DNA of 64,000 bases from NCBI RefSeq assembly GCF_005938085.1, contig NZ_SMZK01000001.1, forward strand, positions 124,001-188,000, in the 5' to 3' direction. Of the stretch, positions 43,446 through 52,933 are shown one piece after another. The notes under the pieces were generated by a model. That model ran no database searches and had not been told where the DNA came from. It worked only from the letters and a program-made list of their open reading frames with translations. A program made the position numbers and the translations under genes. How positions within the stretch are numbered: the first letter of the stretch is position 1; each line of letters starts with the position of its first letter. Source of the DNA: Haloterrigena sp. H1. Its GTDB lineage: Archaea; Halobacteriota; Halobacteria; Halobacteriales; Natrialbaceae.

Positions 43446-45101
43446 TTAGACGGCGTCCGGGCCGGTCTTGCCGGTCCGGACTTGCATCGCGTCCTCGACG
43501 GGCATGATGAAGATCTTGCCGTCGCCGGGTTCGCCGGTCTCGGCGGCTCCGCGGATGGCGTCGACGACGTCGCCGGCTGGGATGTCGGCGACGACACACT
43601 CGATTTTGACCTTCTGGTGAAGGTCGACCGTGTACTCCTCGCCGCGCCACTGTCCTTTCTTGGCGGGCTGGGAGCCTCGTCCGGAGACGTTGGTGACGGT
43701 CAGCGACGGTGCGCCGACGTCGGCGAGGGCGGTCTTGATCTGGCCGAGGCGGTCGGGGCGGACGATCGCCGTGACCATCTTGATCTGTCCGTCGGTCGGC
43801 TCGCCCCCATCGGTACGAATGAGCTCGTCGGCGCTGCCGCCGTCGGTCGCGACGTCGGGCTGGCCGAACTCGGGGTAGGTGTCGACGCCGTGTTCGGAGA
43901 CGTCGAGCCCGTCGCGTTCGTGTGCAGCCGAGACGCGGGCCTGGCCGGCTGCCTTGAACGCGTACCAGATGGCAGCTGTCGTCGCGATCGTCCAGGCGCT
44001 GATGAGGACGACGCCGGTGAGCTGTGCGACGAACGCGTTCGCGACGCTGTCGACGACGCCTGGGGCGGCCACGAACGGGAACAGCAGCGTTCCGAGGATG
44101 CCCGCCGAGCCGTGGACGGGGAAGACCGCACACACGTCGTCGATCTTCAGGTACTGTTCGACGAATTCGAAGACCAGCGGCAACTGTGCGCCAGCGAGGC
44201 CGCCGACAACGAACGCGCCCCACCACGCGGTGGTGTTGGGGATCGCCGTGATACCGACCAGGCCGGCCAGCAGGCCGTTGGCGACGTACAGCGTGTCGAC
44301 TTTGCCGGTCTTGAGCCAGGCGACGAGGCCAGCACCCATCGCACCGCAGGCCATCGCGATCGTCGTCGTCATCGCGACGCGACCGAGCTGGTCGCCGAGG
44401 AAGACGCCGTTTTCCATGTCGATGATCGCCGACGTGCCGACGTTGAAGCCGTACCAGCCGAAGGCGAGGATCAACGTCCCGAGGACGGCGAAGGTCAGCG
44501 AGTGACCGGGAATGACGTTCGCGGTGCCGTCGCTGTTGTACCGATCCATGCGCGGGCCGAGCACCCACGCCGCGGTGAGACCGGCGATGCCGCCCATCCC
44601 GTGGACGATCATCCCGCCTGCGAAATCAGCGAACGGCGTTCCAGTGATGGTCTCGATGTAGCCACCGGCCCACGTGAGTCCGGTGACGACAGGGTAGATG
44701 ACCGCCGCCAGCAGGAACGTGTAGGTGACGTACGCACGGAGCTTCGCCCGTCCGGCGACGGCACCCGACACGATGGTCGCAGCGGTCATCGCGAAGACCG
44801 CGCCGTACAGCCAGTCCATCCAGCCGGTCGGATCGCTCTGGAACGCGGGCGTGAAGCCGCTTCCAGCCACGACGCCCTCGACGCCGACGCCGATGAGGAA
44901 AAACACCGTCACGCCGACACTCCATGTCAGCAGGTTCTTCGTCAACTGGTTCGCGACGTTCTTCGAGCGCACCTGCCCCGCCTCGAGCATGGCGAAGCCG
45001 GCGTGCATGAAGAAGATCAGGAACGTGGCGACCAGAACCCACGTGTAGTTGATCGACTCCATCAGCATCTCGGTCTCGGCTTGCAGGAGCGTCGCGTCCA
45101 T
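43446..45101 (-). CDS. amt: Ammonium transporter fused to a C-terminal PII (GlnB/GlnK) domain
   Basis: A 551-residue protein. Residues about 1-400 form an 11-helix Amt channel: [78 protein letters not shown] with the twin-His site. A linker of about 40 residues ([20 protein letters not shown]) leads to a complete PII domain (about 440-551): [21 protein letters not shown]-loop with the Tyr51 equivalent in GEEYTVD, then [19 protein letters not shown]. Free PII normally blocks Amt by inserting its T-loop; fusing it makes the regulator built in. Start [13 protein letters not shown]; an ATG 8 codons upstream is possible. Confidence 0.94.
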   Translation of the reverse strand: MDATLLQAETEMLMESINYTWVLVATFLIFFMHAGFAMLEAGQVRSKNVANQLTKNLLTWSVGVTVFFLIGVGVEGVVAGSGFTPAFQSDPTGWMDWLYGAVFAMTAATIVSGAVAGRAKLRAYVTYTFLLAAVIYPVVTGLTWAGGYIETITGTPFADFAGGMIVHGMGGIAGLTAAWVLGPRMDRYNSDGTANVIPGHSLTFAVLGTLILAFGWYGFNVGTSAIIDMENGVFLGDQLGRVAMTTTIAMACGAMGAGLVAWLKTGKVDTLYVANGLLAGLVGITAIPNTTAWWGAFVVGGLAGAQLPLVFEFVEQYLKIDDVCAVFPVHGSAGILGTLLFPFVAAPGVVDSVANAFVAQLTGVVLISAWTIATTAAIWYAFKAAGQARVSAAHERDGLDVSEHGVDTYPEFGQPDVATDGGSADELIRTDGGEPTDGQIKMVTAIVRPDRLGQIKTALADVGAPSLTVTNVSGRGSQPAKKGQWRGEEYTVDLHQKVKIECVVADIPAGDVVDAIRGAAETGEPGDGKIFIMPVEDAMQVRTGKTGPDAV

Positions 45102-45576
45102 CAGGCGCTCACCTCGGCGTTCCACACACCGAACGTACTATCGATCGGGCGATCGTGCTTTCCTTCTGCAATCAGCACCGCATTCGTGTTCCAAATCACG
45201 TTTTGACTCGTAGCTCTTGCACCATTTAAGGATTAGCGTTGTTGTTTGTCCAAAACTCGACCTGTAATAGGGTTATACGGACAAAGCTAAATTGGATATA
45301 ATGTGTATAAGGGTCGCAGTTGTGGGGGGCTGCTTCTCGCAACGGCTATATTCTACGCGTTTGTCAACCCCCACCGATTGTCGATACACCGCGTCAGCGG
45401 GGGAACAGCCCGGTCGGTTACCGTTGCCCTGGGGTGTCTCGGCGTCCCGGCGTCGCGCGCGGTAGATATTGCCACCGCCCGTTGGCGGGCCGACCGTTTC
45501 TTGACATTCGTCTATAGAGCCGTCTCGAGTCGCAACTAACGGGCACCTCGCTGACGCGCGACGGCGGCGACCGCCG
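45102..45576. other. 475-nt intergenic region with amt promoter and an inverted repeat
   Basis: Upstream of amt the minus strand reads CCTTAAATGG (complement of 45222-45231), a TATA-like element. An inverted repeat TTTGTCC (45245-45251) / GGACAAA (45279-45285) lies just beyond it. The plus strand has ttggatataatgtgtataag at about 45293-45312, promoter-like in the other direction, but the 78-codon frame downstream (45303-45539) lacks haloarchaeal protein character. The rest shows nothing recognised. Confidence 0.45.
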
Positions 45577-46584
45577 CTACAGTTGTCGTGCGACGTCTTC
45601 CGCGAAGTAGGTCAGAATCAGATCCGCACCGGCCCGTTTGATCGACAGGAGCGACTCAAGTGCGACGGCCTCGAGATCGAGCCATCCCTTCTCGGCGGCG
45701 GCATGCAGCATGGCGTACTCGCCGGAGACGTTGTAAGCTGCGACGGGGTGGTCGAACTCCCGTCGGATGGCGCTGACAATGTCGAGATACGGCAGAGCGG
45801 GTTTGACCATCATGACGTCTGCACCCTGTTCGGCGTCCAGTCGGACCTCTCGCAGGGCCTCGCGGGCGTTCGCGGGGTCCATCTGGTAGTGTCGCCGGTT
45901 GCCAAACGACGGCGCGCCGTCGGCGGCGTCCCGGAACGGACCGTAAAACGCGCTCTCGTACTTTGCCGCGTAGCTCATGATCGGGACGCCCTCGAACCCT
46001 GCCCCGTCGAGCGCCGATCGGATCGCACCGACCATGCCGTCCATCATCCCACTCGGCGCGACCATGTCAGCGCCCGCGCGAGCGTGAGAGACAGCGATCT
46101 TCTCAAGCGCCCCGAGCGTCGCGTCGTTGTCGACGGTCAGTGTCGGCTCACAGGCGGGGCCGTCCGCGAGCGCATCGCCGCGCAGTTCCTCCTCGAGCGG
46201 CCCGCAGTGGCCGTGGTCGGTGTATTCACAGAGACAGACGTCAGTGATGACGTAGGCGTCAGTCTCGCTCGTAATTTGACGTAGCGCCTCCTGGATGACG
46301 CCGTCGTCGGCCCAGGCGCGGGTTCCTTCGGGGTCTTTTGACTCCGGAATTCCGAAGAGCATCACGGCCTCGACGCCGGTCTCGAGCACTTCCTCGACGC
46401 GGGCGACGGCATCGTCGACCGGCACCCGCTCGTGGCCGGGCATCGACTCGATGGGGACGCGCTCGTCGGTCGTCGCGTCGACGAACACCGGCGCGATCAG
46501 ATCGGTCGGCTCGAGGCTGGTCTCGCTGACGAGGTCGCGAACCCGGTCCTGCCGGAGCCGGCGGGGACGGTGTGTGAGGTCCAT
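45577..46584 (-). CDS. hemB: Delta-aminolevulinic acid dehydratase (porphobilinogen synthase)
   Basis: A 335-residue enzyme condensing two 5-aminolevulinates. Start MDLTHRPRRLRQDRVRDLVS; the open frame to 46707 is not conserved. Metal site: ITDVCLCEYTDHGHCG, a Cys-rich zinc-type active site (DVCLCxxxxHGHCG). Active-site lysines: SYAAKYESAFYGPFRDA and MMVKPALPYLDIV. Also VAPSGMMDGMVGAIR and YNVSGEYAMLHAAA. Transcribed away from the ferredoxin gene. Confidence 0.95.
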   Translation of the reverse strand: MDLTHRPRRLRQDRVRDLVSETSLEPTDLIAPVFVDATTDERVPIESMPGHERVPVDDAVARVEEVLETGVEAVMLFGIPESKDPEGTRAWADDGVIQEALRQITSETDAYVITDVCLCEYTDHGHCGPLEEELRGDALADGPACEPTLTVDNDATLGALEKIAVSHARAGADMVAPSGMMDGMVGAIRSALDGAGFEGVPIMSYAAKYESAFYGPFRDAADGAPSFGNRRHYQMDPANAREALREVRLDAEQGADVMMVKPALPYLDIVSAIRREFDHPVAAYNVSGEYAMLHAAAEKGWLDLEAVALESLLSIKRAGADLILTYFAEDVARQL

Positions 46585-46673
46585 ACCGGGTCTACTGACG
46601 GAACGTGCAAAAGCGGTGCGTTCGTACTCGTCCGAGGCTGCTGCCCCACTCGAGGGCAACCGACTCTCAATGA

Positions 46674-47045
<372 letters not shown>

Positions 47046-47059
47046 TACTGGACCGTCGC

Positions 47060-47224
47060 TTACTCGGCGCGGTCGACGTCGACTTTCTCTTTGAGGCTCT
47101 CGAGCCCGTCAGCTTCCGCGAGCTCCTGTAACCGCTCACGGAAGTGTTCCTCGCAGAGACCGACTTTGAGCCCGTCGGACTCGGCTGCGAAGGCGGCCTC
47201 GCGGTCACAGTAGTGGCAGTTCAT
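47060..47224 (-). CDS. Small zinc-finger-like protein (DUF6757-like)
   Basis: A 54-residue protein: MNCHYCDREAAFAAESDGLK, then VGLCEEHFRERLQELAEADG, ending VDVDRAE. Cysteines and His (CxxC and CxxxH) make a probable small zinc site at the N-terminus, with a helical acidic C-terminal half. I recognise a haloarchaeal family (DUF6757) of unknown function. The frame runs further upstream but overlaps the PHP gene. Convergent with the ferredoxin gene across 14 nt. Confidence 0.82.
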   Translation of the reverse strand: MNCHYCDREAAFAAESDGLKVGLCEEHFRERLQELAEADGLESLKEKVDVDRAE

Positions 47225-47280
47225 ACCCGCCCGTACGGACCACGAGGCATTGAACCCTCCGCTAGCGATCACTCGCTGTA

Positions 47281-48060
47281 TCACTCCGCTGTCAGCTCGA
47301 GGCGCTCGTAGGTCTGCCGAGAGAGCCCATCGATACCGAGGCGCTCGTCGTGTGCGTCGCTGCCGCCGGTGGTGAGCAGATCGTGACGCTCGACCGCGCG
47401 CTCGACGGGCTCGCGGTCGACCTCGCGGCCGTAGGGGTACTGGAGTTCGACGGCGTCGAGCTCGGCCGAAAGCGCGAGCGCCTGCTCGGGATCGCGGTAG
47501 CGCAGCGGATGAGCGAGCGAGACGAGCCGACACGACTCGGACAGCGCCGCCAGTCCCCGCTCGAACGACGGGACCTCACGGGGGACGTAACACGGACAGT
47601 TGGAGCCGATGAGATGGTCAAACGCACCCTGATAGTCGTACTCTATGTGTGGGTGGGCGTCGATCGCCCGCGCGATGTGGGGCCGTCCGAATCCGCTATC
47701 GATCGTTACGCCAAGATCGACGCCCAGCCGCGATTCCACGCAGTCGACGATCGCCCGCCCGCGCTCCATGCGATTTTCTTGAATCGACTCGAGGATCGTC
47801 TGGAGGGCCGCACTCGGCTCGAGTCCATACCCCAGTAGATCGATCCGCTGAGAAGCGTCGGTGCCGACCCGCAGCTCGATCCCGTGGATGAGCGTCACGC
47901 CGTCGCGTTCGACGACCGGCCCGTCGAACGGCTGGACCCGATCGTGGTCCGTCACCGCGACGACGTCGACGTCATCGCGACGTGCGACCTCGGGGACCGC
48001 CTCGAGTGGCAAACTGCCGTCCGAGCGGGTGGTGTGGACGTGTAAGTCCGCGTATGGCAT
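47281..48060 (-). CDS. PHP-domain metal-dependent phosphoesterase, second copy
   Basis: A 259-residue PHP protein. Start MPYADLHVHTTRSDGSLPLE carries the HxH metal motif; further ligands: AVTDHDRVQPF, LIHGIELRVGT, VSLAHPLRYRDPEQ and TTGGSDAHDERLG. This matches the TrpH/RNase AM (YciV)-like subgroup, whose members act on 3',5'-nucleotide phosphates or RNA 5' ends. Distinct from the copy at 24 kb by sequence. Confidence 0.88.
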   Translation of the reverse strand: MPYADLHVHTTRSDGSLPLEAVPEVARRDDVDVVAVTDHDRVQPFDGPVVERDGVTLIHGIELRVGTDASQRIDLLGYGLEPSAALQTILESIQENRMERGRAIVDCVESRLGVDLGVTIDSGFGRPHIARAIDAHPHIEYDYQGAFDHLIGSNCPCYVPREVPSFERGLAALSESCRLVSLAHPLRYRDPEQALALSAELDAVELQYPYGREVDREPVERAVERHDLLTTGGSDAHDERLGIDGLSRQTYERLELTAE

Positions 48061-48229
48061 ACCGTACCCGAACAGGGCCGTTCCTAAAGGCATTTCTCCG
48101 GACCTGCGCCTGCTTCTCGATCGGTCGACATGTCTGTTTCACATCTACTAGGCGTATTAGGTATATAATGAGGCTAGAAAACATGCATGGACAATGTTTA
48201 TAATTATCGTTCACGGATGATAGGGCGTA

Positions 48230-48517
48230 ATGCTGCTCAATGGCACCGGCGACGTCATCGACGACCACGACTACCCCGCAACGACTGAGGAACTGATCGA
48301 CGAGTACGGGGACCGGACCCTCGAACTCCCCAACGGGTCCGAAACGGTCGGCGACGTACTCGCCCGCCTCGAGTCCGAAACCTTCGAGCACCCGGAAGAC
48401 GCACGTCTCGCCGTCTACTCCGCTGTCAGCGACAAGGCTGTCGGCCGCGTCGGCTACAGCGACCGCGACCCGACACCGGTCGGCAGTCCGTATTCGCCCG
48501 ACGCAGTCTCGTTCTAA
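48230..48517 (+). CDS. Haloarchaeal DUF5789-family protein
   Basis: A 95-residue protein: MLLNGTGDVIDDHDYPATTE, LELPNGSETVGDVLARLESE, then SAVSDKAVGRVGYSDRDPTP. I recognise the haloarchaeal DUF5789 family; it has no known function. Soluble and acidic. The upstream AT-rich tract ggtatataatg (48160-48170), and a second ttataattat (48198-48207) about 23 nt before the ATG, fit a leaderless promoter. Confidence 0.85.
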   Translation: MLLNGTGDVIDDHDYPATTEELIDEYGDRTLELPNGSETVGDVLARLESETFEHPEDARLAVYSAVSDKAVGRVGYSDRDPTPVGSPYSPDAVSF

Positions 48518-48702
48518 GACCGCGTTCCTTCTCGAGTCGGTATTCAGCCGATCGCGTCGCAGCACCGTCACAGCTACAGCCAGAGGAGTGCGAGCTACGG
48601 TCTGTGCCCCGCTCGTCGACCTCGTTGAACCCCTCGGACGTACGCTCCGACAAGCGGCACGACGAAACGACCAACCGGAGTTCCGGCGTTGGTGATCGCA
48701 GG

Positions 48703-49737
48703 TCAGTCGAGAACCGCCATCGCGTCGGCTAACTCGAGCGGAACCGCTCCTTTCCGGTAGCCTTCGACGTGACCGTTCGGCCGGGTGCGGTAGACGACGG
48801 CGGGACGGTGGCGCACGTCGGGCTGTTCGCCGCGGACGGCGGCCCACTCGTCGTCCCGGAAGCTCGAGCAGTCGACGAACAGGGTTGCGCCGCCGCCGTG
48901 GTCGGCCAGCTGGCCGTTGGTTTTGGTCTCGGCCGTCTCGCGGACGGCGGCGACGGGGCCGGTGGCGGCGCGAGTACCCGGCGGCTGTGGCCGGGTGACT
49001 TCGACGAGGACGTTGGTGTCATCGGCTTTGGCGCGGAAATCGAGCGAGTGGCCGGTCGTGACCTCGATTTCGGGGACGACGTCGTAGCCGGCATCAGTGA
49101 GGTGTTTCGCGGCGATGAACTCGGCCATTGCGGCGCTCATCCGGACGCGGTCGACGTGGTCGCTGGTGCCGAGTTTCCCCGACATGACGTGTCGATACTC
49201 GTCTAGGACGCCGGTCGACAGGAAGTCCTCGAAAAACTGGGTCGTCTCACGGTGGTCGGCGTCGGGAAAGCCCGCGGCGTGGTCCCGGAAGAACGCGCGG
49301 GTCGAGTCTCGGCCGTCTTTGGACATGAAAACGGGCAGGAAAAACCACGAGATGTGGGGGTAGTCCGCGAGCCAAGGGGACCGCTCGTGGAGCGTCGCGG
49401 TCAGTTCCCGCTTGGCCCATCGTGCGACGTGGTGGGGGACGTCCCGCCAGCCGAACTTATCGGTCTTCCACAGCGCGGACGGCGTTTCGGTGTTGCCCAT
49501 CCAGTAGGCATCACCGTTGGCGTGTGCAAAGAGAGCGACGTCGCCGTTTTGCATCTCGAAGCGATGTCCCTGCCAGTTACCGCCGATTTTGAACCAGGGC
49601 GTGACGGATTCTGCGCCGATGTTCGACTGAAGCGGTTGAAGGATCTCTCGGTGGATACGCCCGTCGTTCCACGACTGGGGCGAGTAACGAAAGCGAAGCG
49701 GCCGTGCCACGCTCGTTCCTACGGTGGGCGGATGCAT
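48703..49737 (-). CDS. DUF5784-family protein with PD-(D/E)xK-nuclease-like region
   Basis: A 344-residue haloarchaeal protein. Start MHPPTVGTSVARPLRFRYSP is preferred to an ATG 7 codons upstream. The N-terminal two-thirds are family-specific (FKIGGNWQGHRFEMQNGDVA, PHISWFFLPVFMSKDGRDS). Around residues 205-255 the text FIAAKHLTDAGYDVVPEIEV, SLDFRAK and VLVEVTRP has the order helix-E/D-strand-E-x-T of restriction-endonuclease-like folds, with D and E in place but Thr where the catalytic Lys would be. I recognise it as DUF5784, function unknown. Inactive or variant nuclease is inference. Confidence 0.82.
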   Translation of the reverse strand: MHPPTVGTSVARPLRFRYSPQSWNDGRIHREILQPLQSNIGAESVTPWFKIGGNWQGHRFEMQNGDVALFAHANGDAYWMGNTETPSALWKTDKFGWRDVPHHVARWAKRELTATLHERSPWLADYPHISWFFLPVFMSKDGRDSTRAFFRDHAAGFPDADHRETTQFFEDFLSTGVLDEYRHVMSGKLGTSDHVDRVRMSAAMAEFIAAKHLTDAGYDVVPEIEVTTGHSLDFRAKADDTNVLVEVTRPQPPGTRAATGPVAAVRETAETKTNGQLADHGGGATLFVDCSSFRDDEWAAVRGEQPDVRHRPAVVYRTRPNGHVEGYRKGAVPLELADAMAVLD

Positions 49738-49927
49738 ATATCGTTCGCTGTGTCCCACTGTGCCCCACCTACGGGGATACTCGGTATGGGACGCACACTC
49801 GCGGAACTCAGCTCCACTCGATCGGCGTAGGTCCCCGCGTTCACACGGGGGAGAAGCGTCACTGCCACCGGGTGTGAACGACCGTTACATTAATAGTCGC
49901 GACGGCCGTACCATGTTGATACTTACC

Positions 49928-50101
49928 ATGTCAATGGGTGCCTATGACGAAGACGAGCACGAGCGCCGCGAAAAGCAGGCGTCGACGGTCGATACCGACT
50001 TCGACGACGAGCGAACGATCTATCGCGGTGAAGTCGAGTACGACGCCGGCGACTCCGCCGAGGACCTGCTCGATACCTTCGAGCAGATCAAGTCGAACTA
50101 A
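49928..50101 (+). CDS. Haloarchaeal DUF5786-family small protein
   Basis: A 57-residue acidic protein: MSMGAYDEDEHERREKQAST, FDDERTIYRGEVEYDAGDSA, ending LLDTFEQIKSN. I recognise the haloarchaeal DUF5786 family; function unknown. The next ATG two codons on is an alternative start. Its end overlaps the end of the convergent membrane-protein gene by 4 nt. Confidence 0.85.
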   Translation: MSMGAYDEDEHERREKQASTVDTDFDDERTIYRGEVEYDAGDSAEDLLDTFEQIKSN

Positions 50102-50835
50102 CGGTGGCCGGGAGACGCCACTTCCCTCTCTTTTTTTCGTCCCTGAACGACGATCGAAAGCGTCGCAACGACCGCAACGGCGACGACGTGACCGACGACC
50201 GCGACGAGTAACACCTCGTGATCCGCGACGAGCGGCACTAACAGCAACTGCACTGCTGCGAAGCCGACGTTGATCGCGTCGATGCGCTGGTACGCGTGTG
50301 TCGAACCCGGCTCGAACGCGTAGGTGATCGCCCGCCACAGCCCGACGACGCTCGCCCACCAGCAGGTCCCGATCCGATAGACCACGTCCCAGAGGACGAG
50401 CAACGCGAGACCGATCGCAAGCGCCGGCGGCTCGGTCCCGAAGAGATCGACGAGCAGTGACGTCCCGGCTTCGCTGCTCCGTGGATCGACGACGAACAGA
50501 TAGGTGACGAGTGCGATGAACGCCACTACGCCGAGGACGACGTCGATGCTCGAGCCGAACAGCAACCGCCGGTACGCCGTTGGCGTCGGCAACTTGCGAA
50601 CGGATCGGCTGAATCGCAGCATGAGCCAACTGCCGACCGTCGCGACAATGACGGCGACCGTGCCGGGGACGACCGCCGCCCAGAGGTCATACAGAGCTGC
50701 AACGACGACGATCGCGGCCTCGAAGCCGAGAAACTGAATGCCGATCGCCGTTCGACCCGAGACGTTCAGCCCGGGAATCGTCCCGAGGAGACTCTCGTAG
50801 ACCCACGTCTCGCCGTACTCGACCGAACCGGTCAT
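50098..50835 (-). CDS. Polytopic membrane protein of unknown function
   Basis: A 245-residue protein with about six membrane helices (IGIQFLGFEAAIVVVAALYD, VVPGTVAVIVATVGSWLML, LGVVAFIALVTYLFVV, ALAIGLALLVLWDVVYRIGT, VQLLLVPLVADHEVLLVAVV). It contains a Trp-rich loop GTCWWASVVGLWRAITYAFE. Haloarchaeal homologues are likely but no function is known to me. Its ATG overlaps the stop of the NmrA-like gene by 4 nt, so they form an operon. Confidence 0.75.
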   Translation of the reverse strand: MTGSVEYGETWVYESLLGTIPGLNVSGRTAIGIQFLGFEAAIVVVAALYDLWAAVVPGTVAVIVATVGSWLMLRFSRSVRKLPTPTAYRRLLFGSSIDVVLGVVAFIALVTYLFVVDPRSSEAGTSLLVDLFGTEPPALAIGLALLVLWDVVYRIGTCWWASVVGLWRAITYAFEPGSTHAYQRIDAINVGFAAVQLLLVPLVADHEVLLVAVVGHVVAVAVVATLSIVVQGRKKEREVASPGHR

Positions 50836-51785
50836 TTCCCGCCCCGCTCTGTCGGTGCTGCCGTCTCGGCCTGGACACTCCGTTCGGCGTCGCCCGACTC
50901 GAGGCCGACGGCTCGTCGAACCGCAACATCGAACGGCGTCAACTCGAGGTCGACCAGCCGTTCGAGCCGGTCGTCCGTGACGACGACGCGATTACGAACG
51001 CCCTCGATCAACGGGTAGGCGACCTCTCTGGGAACGTCGGTGACGAGCCCGACCCAGTGCGCCGAGAGTCGCGGACTCAGGACCGGTACGGAGATGATCA
51101 TAGGGCGGCGACCGGTCGCGATCTCCGCGGTTGCGAGCAGCATCTCGCGGTAGGTGAGCACGTCCGGCCCCCCGATCTCGTACGTTTCGCCGGCCGTCTC
51201 CGGACGCTCGAGGACGGCCAGACAATACGCGATCACGTCGTCGATCGCGATCGGCTGTGAGTCGGTGTCGACCCACTGTGGTGTTACCATCACCGGGAGC
51301 CGCGTCGCGAGCTGGCGGACCAGCCGGAAACTCGCACTGCCGTCACCGATAATAATCGCCGCTCTGAGGACGGTTACGTCGGCGCTGCCCGCTCGCAGGA
51401 GCGTCTCGACCTCCCGGCGAGAGGCGAGGTGACTCGAGAGCGCGTCGCCCTCGCTGCCGAGCCCGCTCAGATAGATCACCCGCTCGACGCCGGCGTCGCT
51501 TGCGGCCCGTTCGAAGTTCCGCGCGGCGCGTCGATCCCGCTCGGCGAAGTCCCCGCTGGCACCCATCGCGTGGATCAGATAGTAGGCGACGTCTGCGTCC
51601 GCCAGCGCTGCCTCGAAGCTCCCCGGCTCGAGGACGTCCCCTTCCACGACGGTGACGCCGTCAGGTGGTTCGTAGCTCGCAGCGTCCCTCACGAGGACTG
51701 TCACGTCGTGGGCCGTCTCCGCGAGGAGCGCGGCCACGAGCCGCTGCCCGACGAACCCGGTTGCTCCCGTTACGAGTACTCGCAT
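50832..51785 (-). CDS. NAD(P)H-binding NmrA/epimerase-like protein
   Basis: A 317-residue atypical short-chain reductase. Start MRVLVTGATGFVGQRLVAAL with the GxTGxxG nucleotide-binding motif; VTVVEGDVLEPGSFEAALAD, VAYYLIHAMGASGDFAERDR, VERVIYLSGLGSEGDALSSH. It lacks the usual YxxxK pair, as in NmrA-like and complex I NDUFA9-like proteins. Role not readable; possibilities include quinone or lipid-linked reductases or a redox sensor. First gene of the pair with the membrane protein. Confidence 0.88.
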   Translation of the reverse strand: MRVLVTGATGFVGQRLVAALLAETAHDVTVLVRDAASYEPPDGVTVVEGDVLEPGSFEAALADADVAYYLIHAMGASGDFAERDRRAARNFERAASDAGVERVIYLSGLGSEGDALSSHLASRREVETLLRAGSADVTVLRAAIIIGDGSASFRLVRQLATRLPVMVTPQWVDTDSQPIAIDDVIAYCLAVLERPETAGETYEIGGPDVLTYREMLLATAEIATGRRPMIISVPVLSPRLSAHWVGLVTDVPREVAYPLIEGVRNRVVVTDDRLERLVDLELTPFDVAVRRAVGLESGDAERSVQAETAAPTERGGK

Positions 51786-51815
51786 ACCTGCCATTTGGAC
51801 TGGAAGGGCTTAATC

Positions 51816-52826
51816 TCACTCGCGGGCGTCCCAGCCCGGCGTCTCGGGTGCGCCCCGCTCGCCCTCGATAGCGTCGGCGACCGCTGGCGACGGAACCGCT
51901 TCGCCGGCCTCCCGGCAGCGCTCATACCAGTCGCGGCTCGCCGGGCCGACCCAGGACTCCGTCGTAGTCGCCTCCACGTCGGTGTCTTCGCCCTCGAGTA
52001 GCTGCGCGGTCGCCTGCTCGTAGTGATACTCGGAGATGGCGAGCGTCCCGGGACTCGAGGCCGCGGCGACCGCGATCGGCTCGGCGCGATCCCGTCTAGT
52101 GAGGTCGTCGGCTGCGGCCCGCTCGACGATCCCCTCGAGAGCCGCCGGCCGCGGATGACAGAACAGCTTCGCCCCGATCGCCTGCGAGCCCAACAGGAGG
52201 CCGTCGGGATCGTCGTGGTCGGCCGCGAGTAGCCGATCGCCACCGACGGCCGACTCGACGCGCTCGCATTCGGTCTCCTGTCCGAGCGCGAGGGTGTGTT
52301 CCGGATACGCGCCGCACTCGGCGGGAAACAGGTCGTCCTCGTGGATCCGACACTGCAGCGTCGTCGGATCGAGAAAGACACAGGTCGGCAGCCACGCCGG
52401 CTCGTCGCGATCGAACGGGGCCACCGGCTTCGGCGGTTTCCGGAGCCCGATGAAAAAGACCGGTCGACCTGCGATGGCTGCGATGGTGTGACCGTCGATC
52501 TCGACGCCCTCTCGCGGAGCCTCTCCGCTCGAGGAGTCCGAGGAACGTGGTTCCTCGCGTTCGTCGCGGGCGTGCCAGAACCGCGGGGTCAGTGCGTCTG
52601 CCATTCCGGCCTCGAGAAACGCCCGCACCTCGTCGCGGGTCAGCGGGACGAACGTGGGGTCGTCGTCGAGTGGCTCCCGAGACGGTTCGACCGAGTCTTC
52701 ACCTTCGAACGGATCGCGCCGTCGGTGTCCGTCTCCGTCGACAGCGTCTCGAGCGTCCGCTTCGTCCGCGAGCAGTCCGCGCCAGTCCAGACAACAGCCC
52801 GCACAGCCCTCGCAGTTCACCTCCAT
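51816..52826 (-). CDS. YkgJ-family cysteine-cluster protein
   Basis: A 336-residue protein with the YkgJ/CxxCxxCC-type cluster: MEVNCEGCAGCCLDWRGLLA at the front, then TCVFLDPTTLQCRIHEDDLF, PAECGAYP. The cysteines are presumed to bind iron or zinc. Start at MEVNCEGCAGCC, which opens the motif; the in-frame extension to 52877 is unlikely. A long acidic, polar insert is present at about residues 30-110. Role unknown. Confidence 0.87.
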   Translation of the reverse strand: MEVNCEGCAGCCLDWRGLLADEADARDAVDGDGHRRRDPFEGEDSVEPSREPLDDDPTFVPLTRDEVRAFLEAGMADALTPRFWHARDEREEPRSSDSSSGEAPREGVEIDGHTIAAIAGRPVFFIGLRKPPKPVAPFDRDEPAWLPTCVFLDPTTLQCRIHEDDLFPAECGAYPEHTLALGQETECERVESAVGGDRLLAADHDDPDGLLLGSQAIGAKLFCHPRPAALEGIVERAAADDLTRRDRAEPIAVAAASSPGTLAISEYHYEQATAQLLEGEDTDVEATTTESWVGPASRDWYERCREAGEAVPSPAVADAIEGERGAPETPGWDARE

Positions 52827-52933
52827 ATGTGGCGCTACATCGCAATGTCGGATAACCGCTGTGCGGGCTCTCGCCACGCGAAGACTATCGCGACAGGCGA
52901 ACGGCTTTCACCGTGCGACACCCACACGCAGCT

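Noticed and set aside
43398..45206. 602-codon plus-strand frame
   Set aside because: Antisense to the Amt-PII gene, low-complexity Asp/Arg-rich, no recognisable content.
45303..45539. 78-codon frame in the gap upstream of amt
   Set aside because: Arg/Ala/Val-rich without family-like features and not acidic; the preceding TATA-like tract may be chance.
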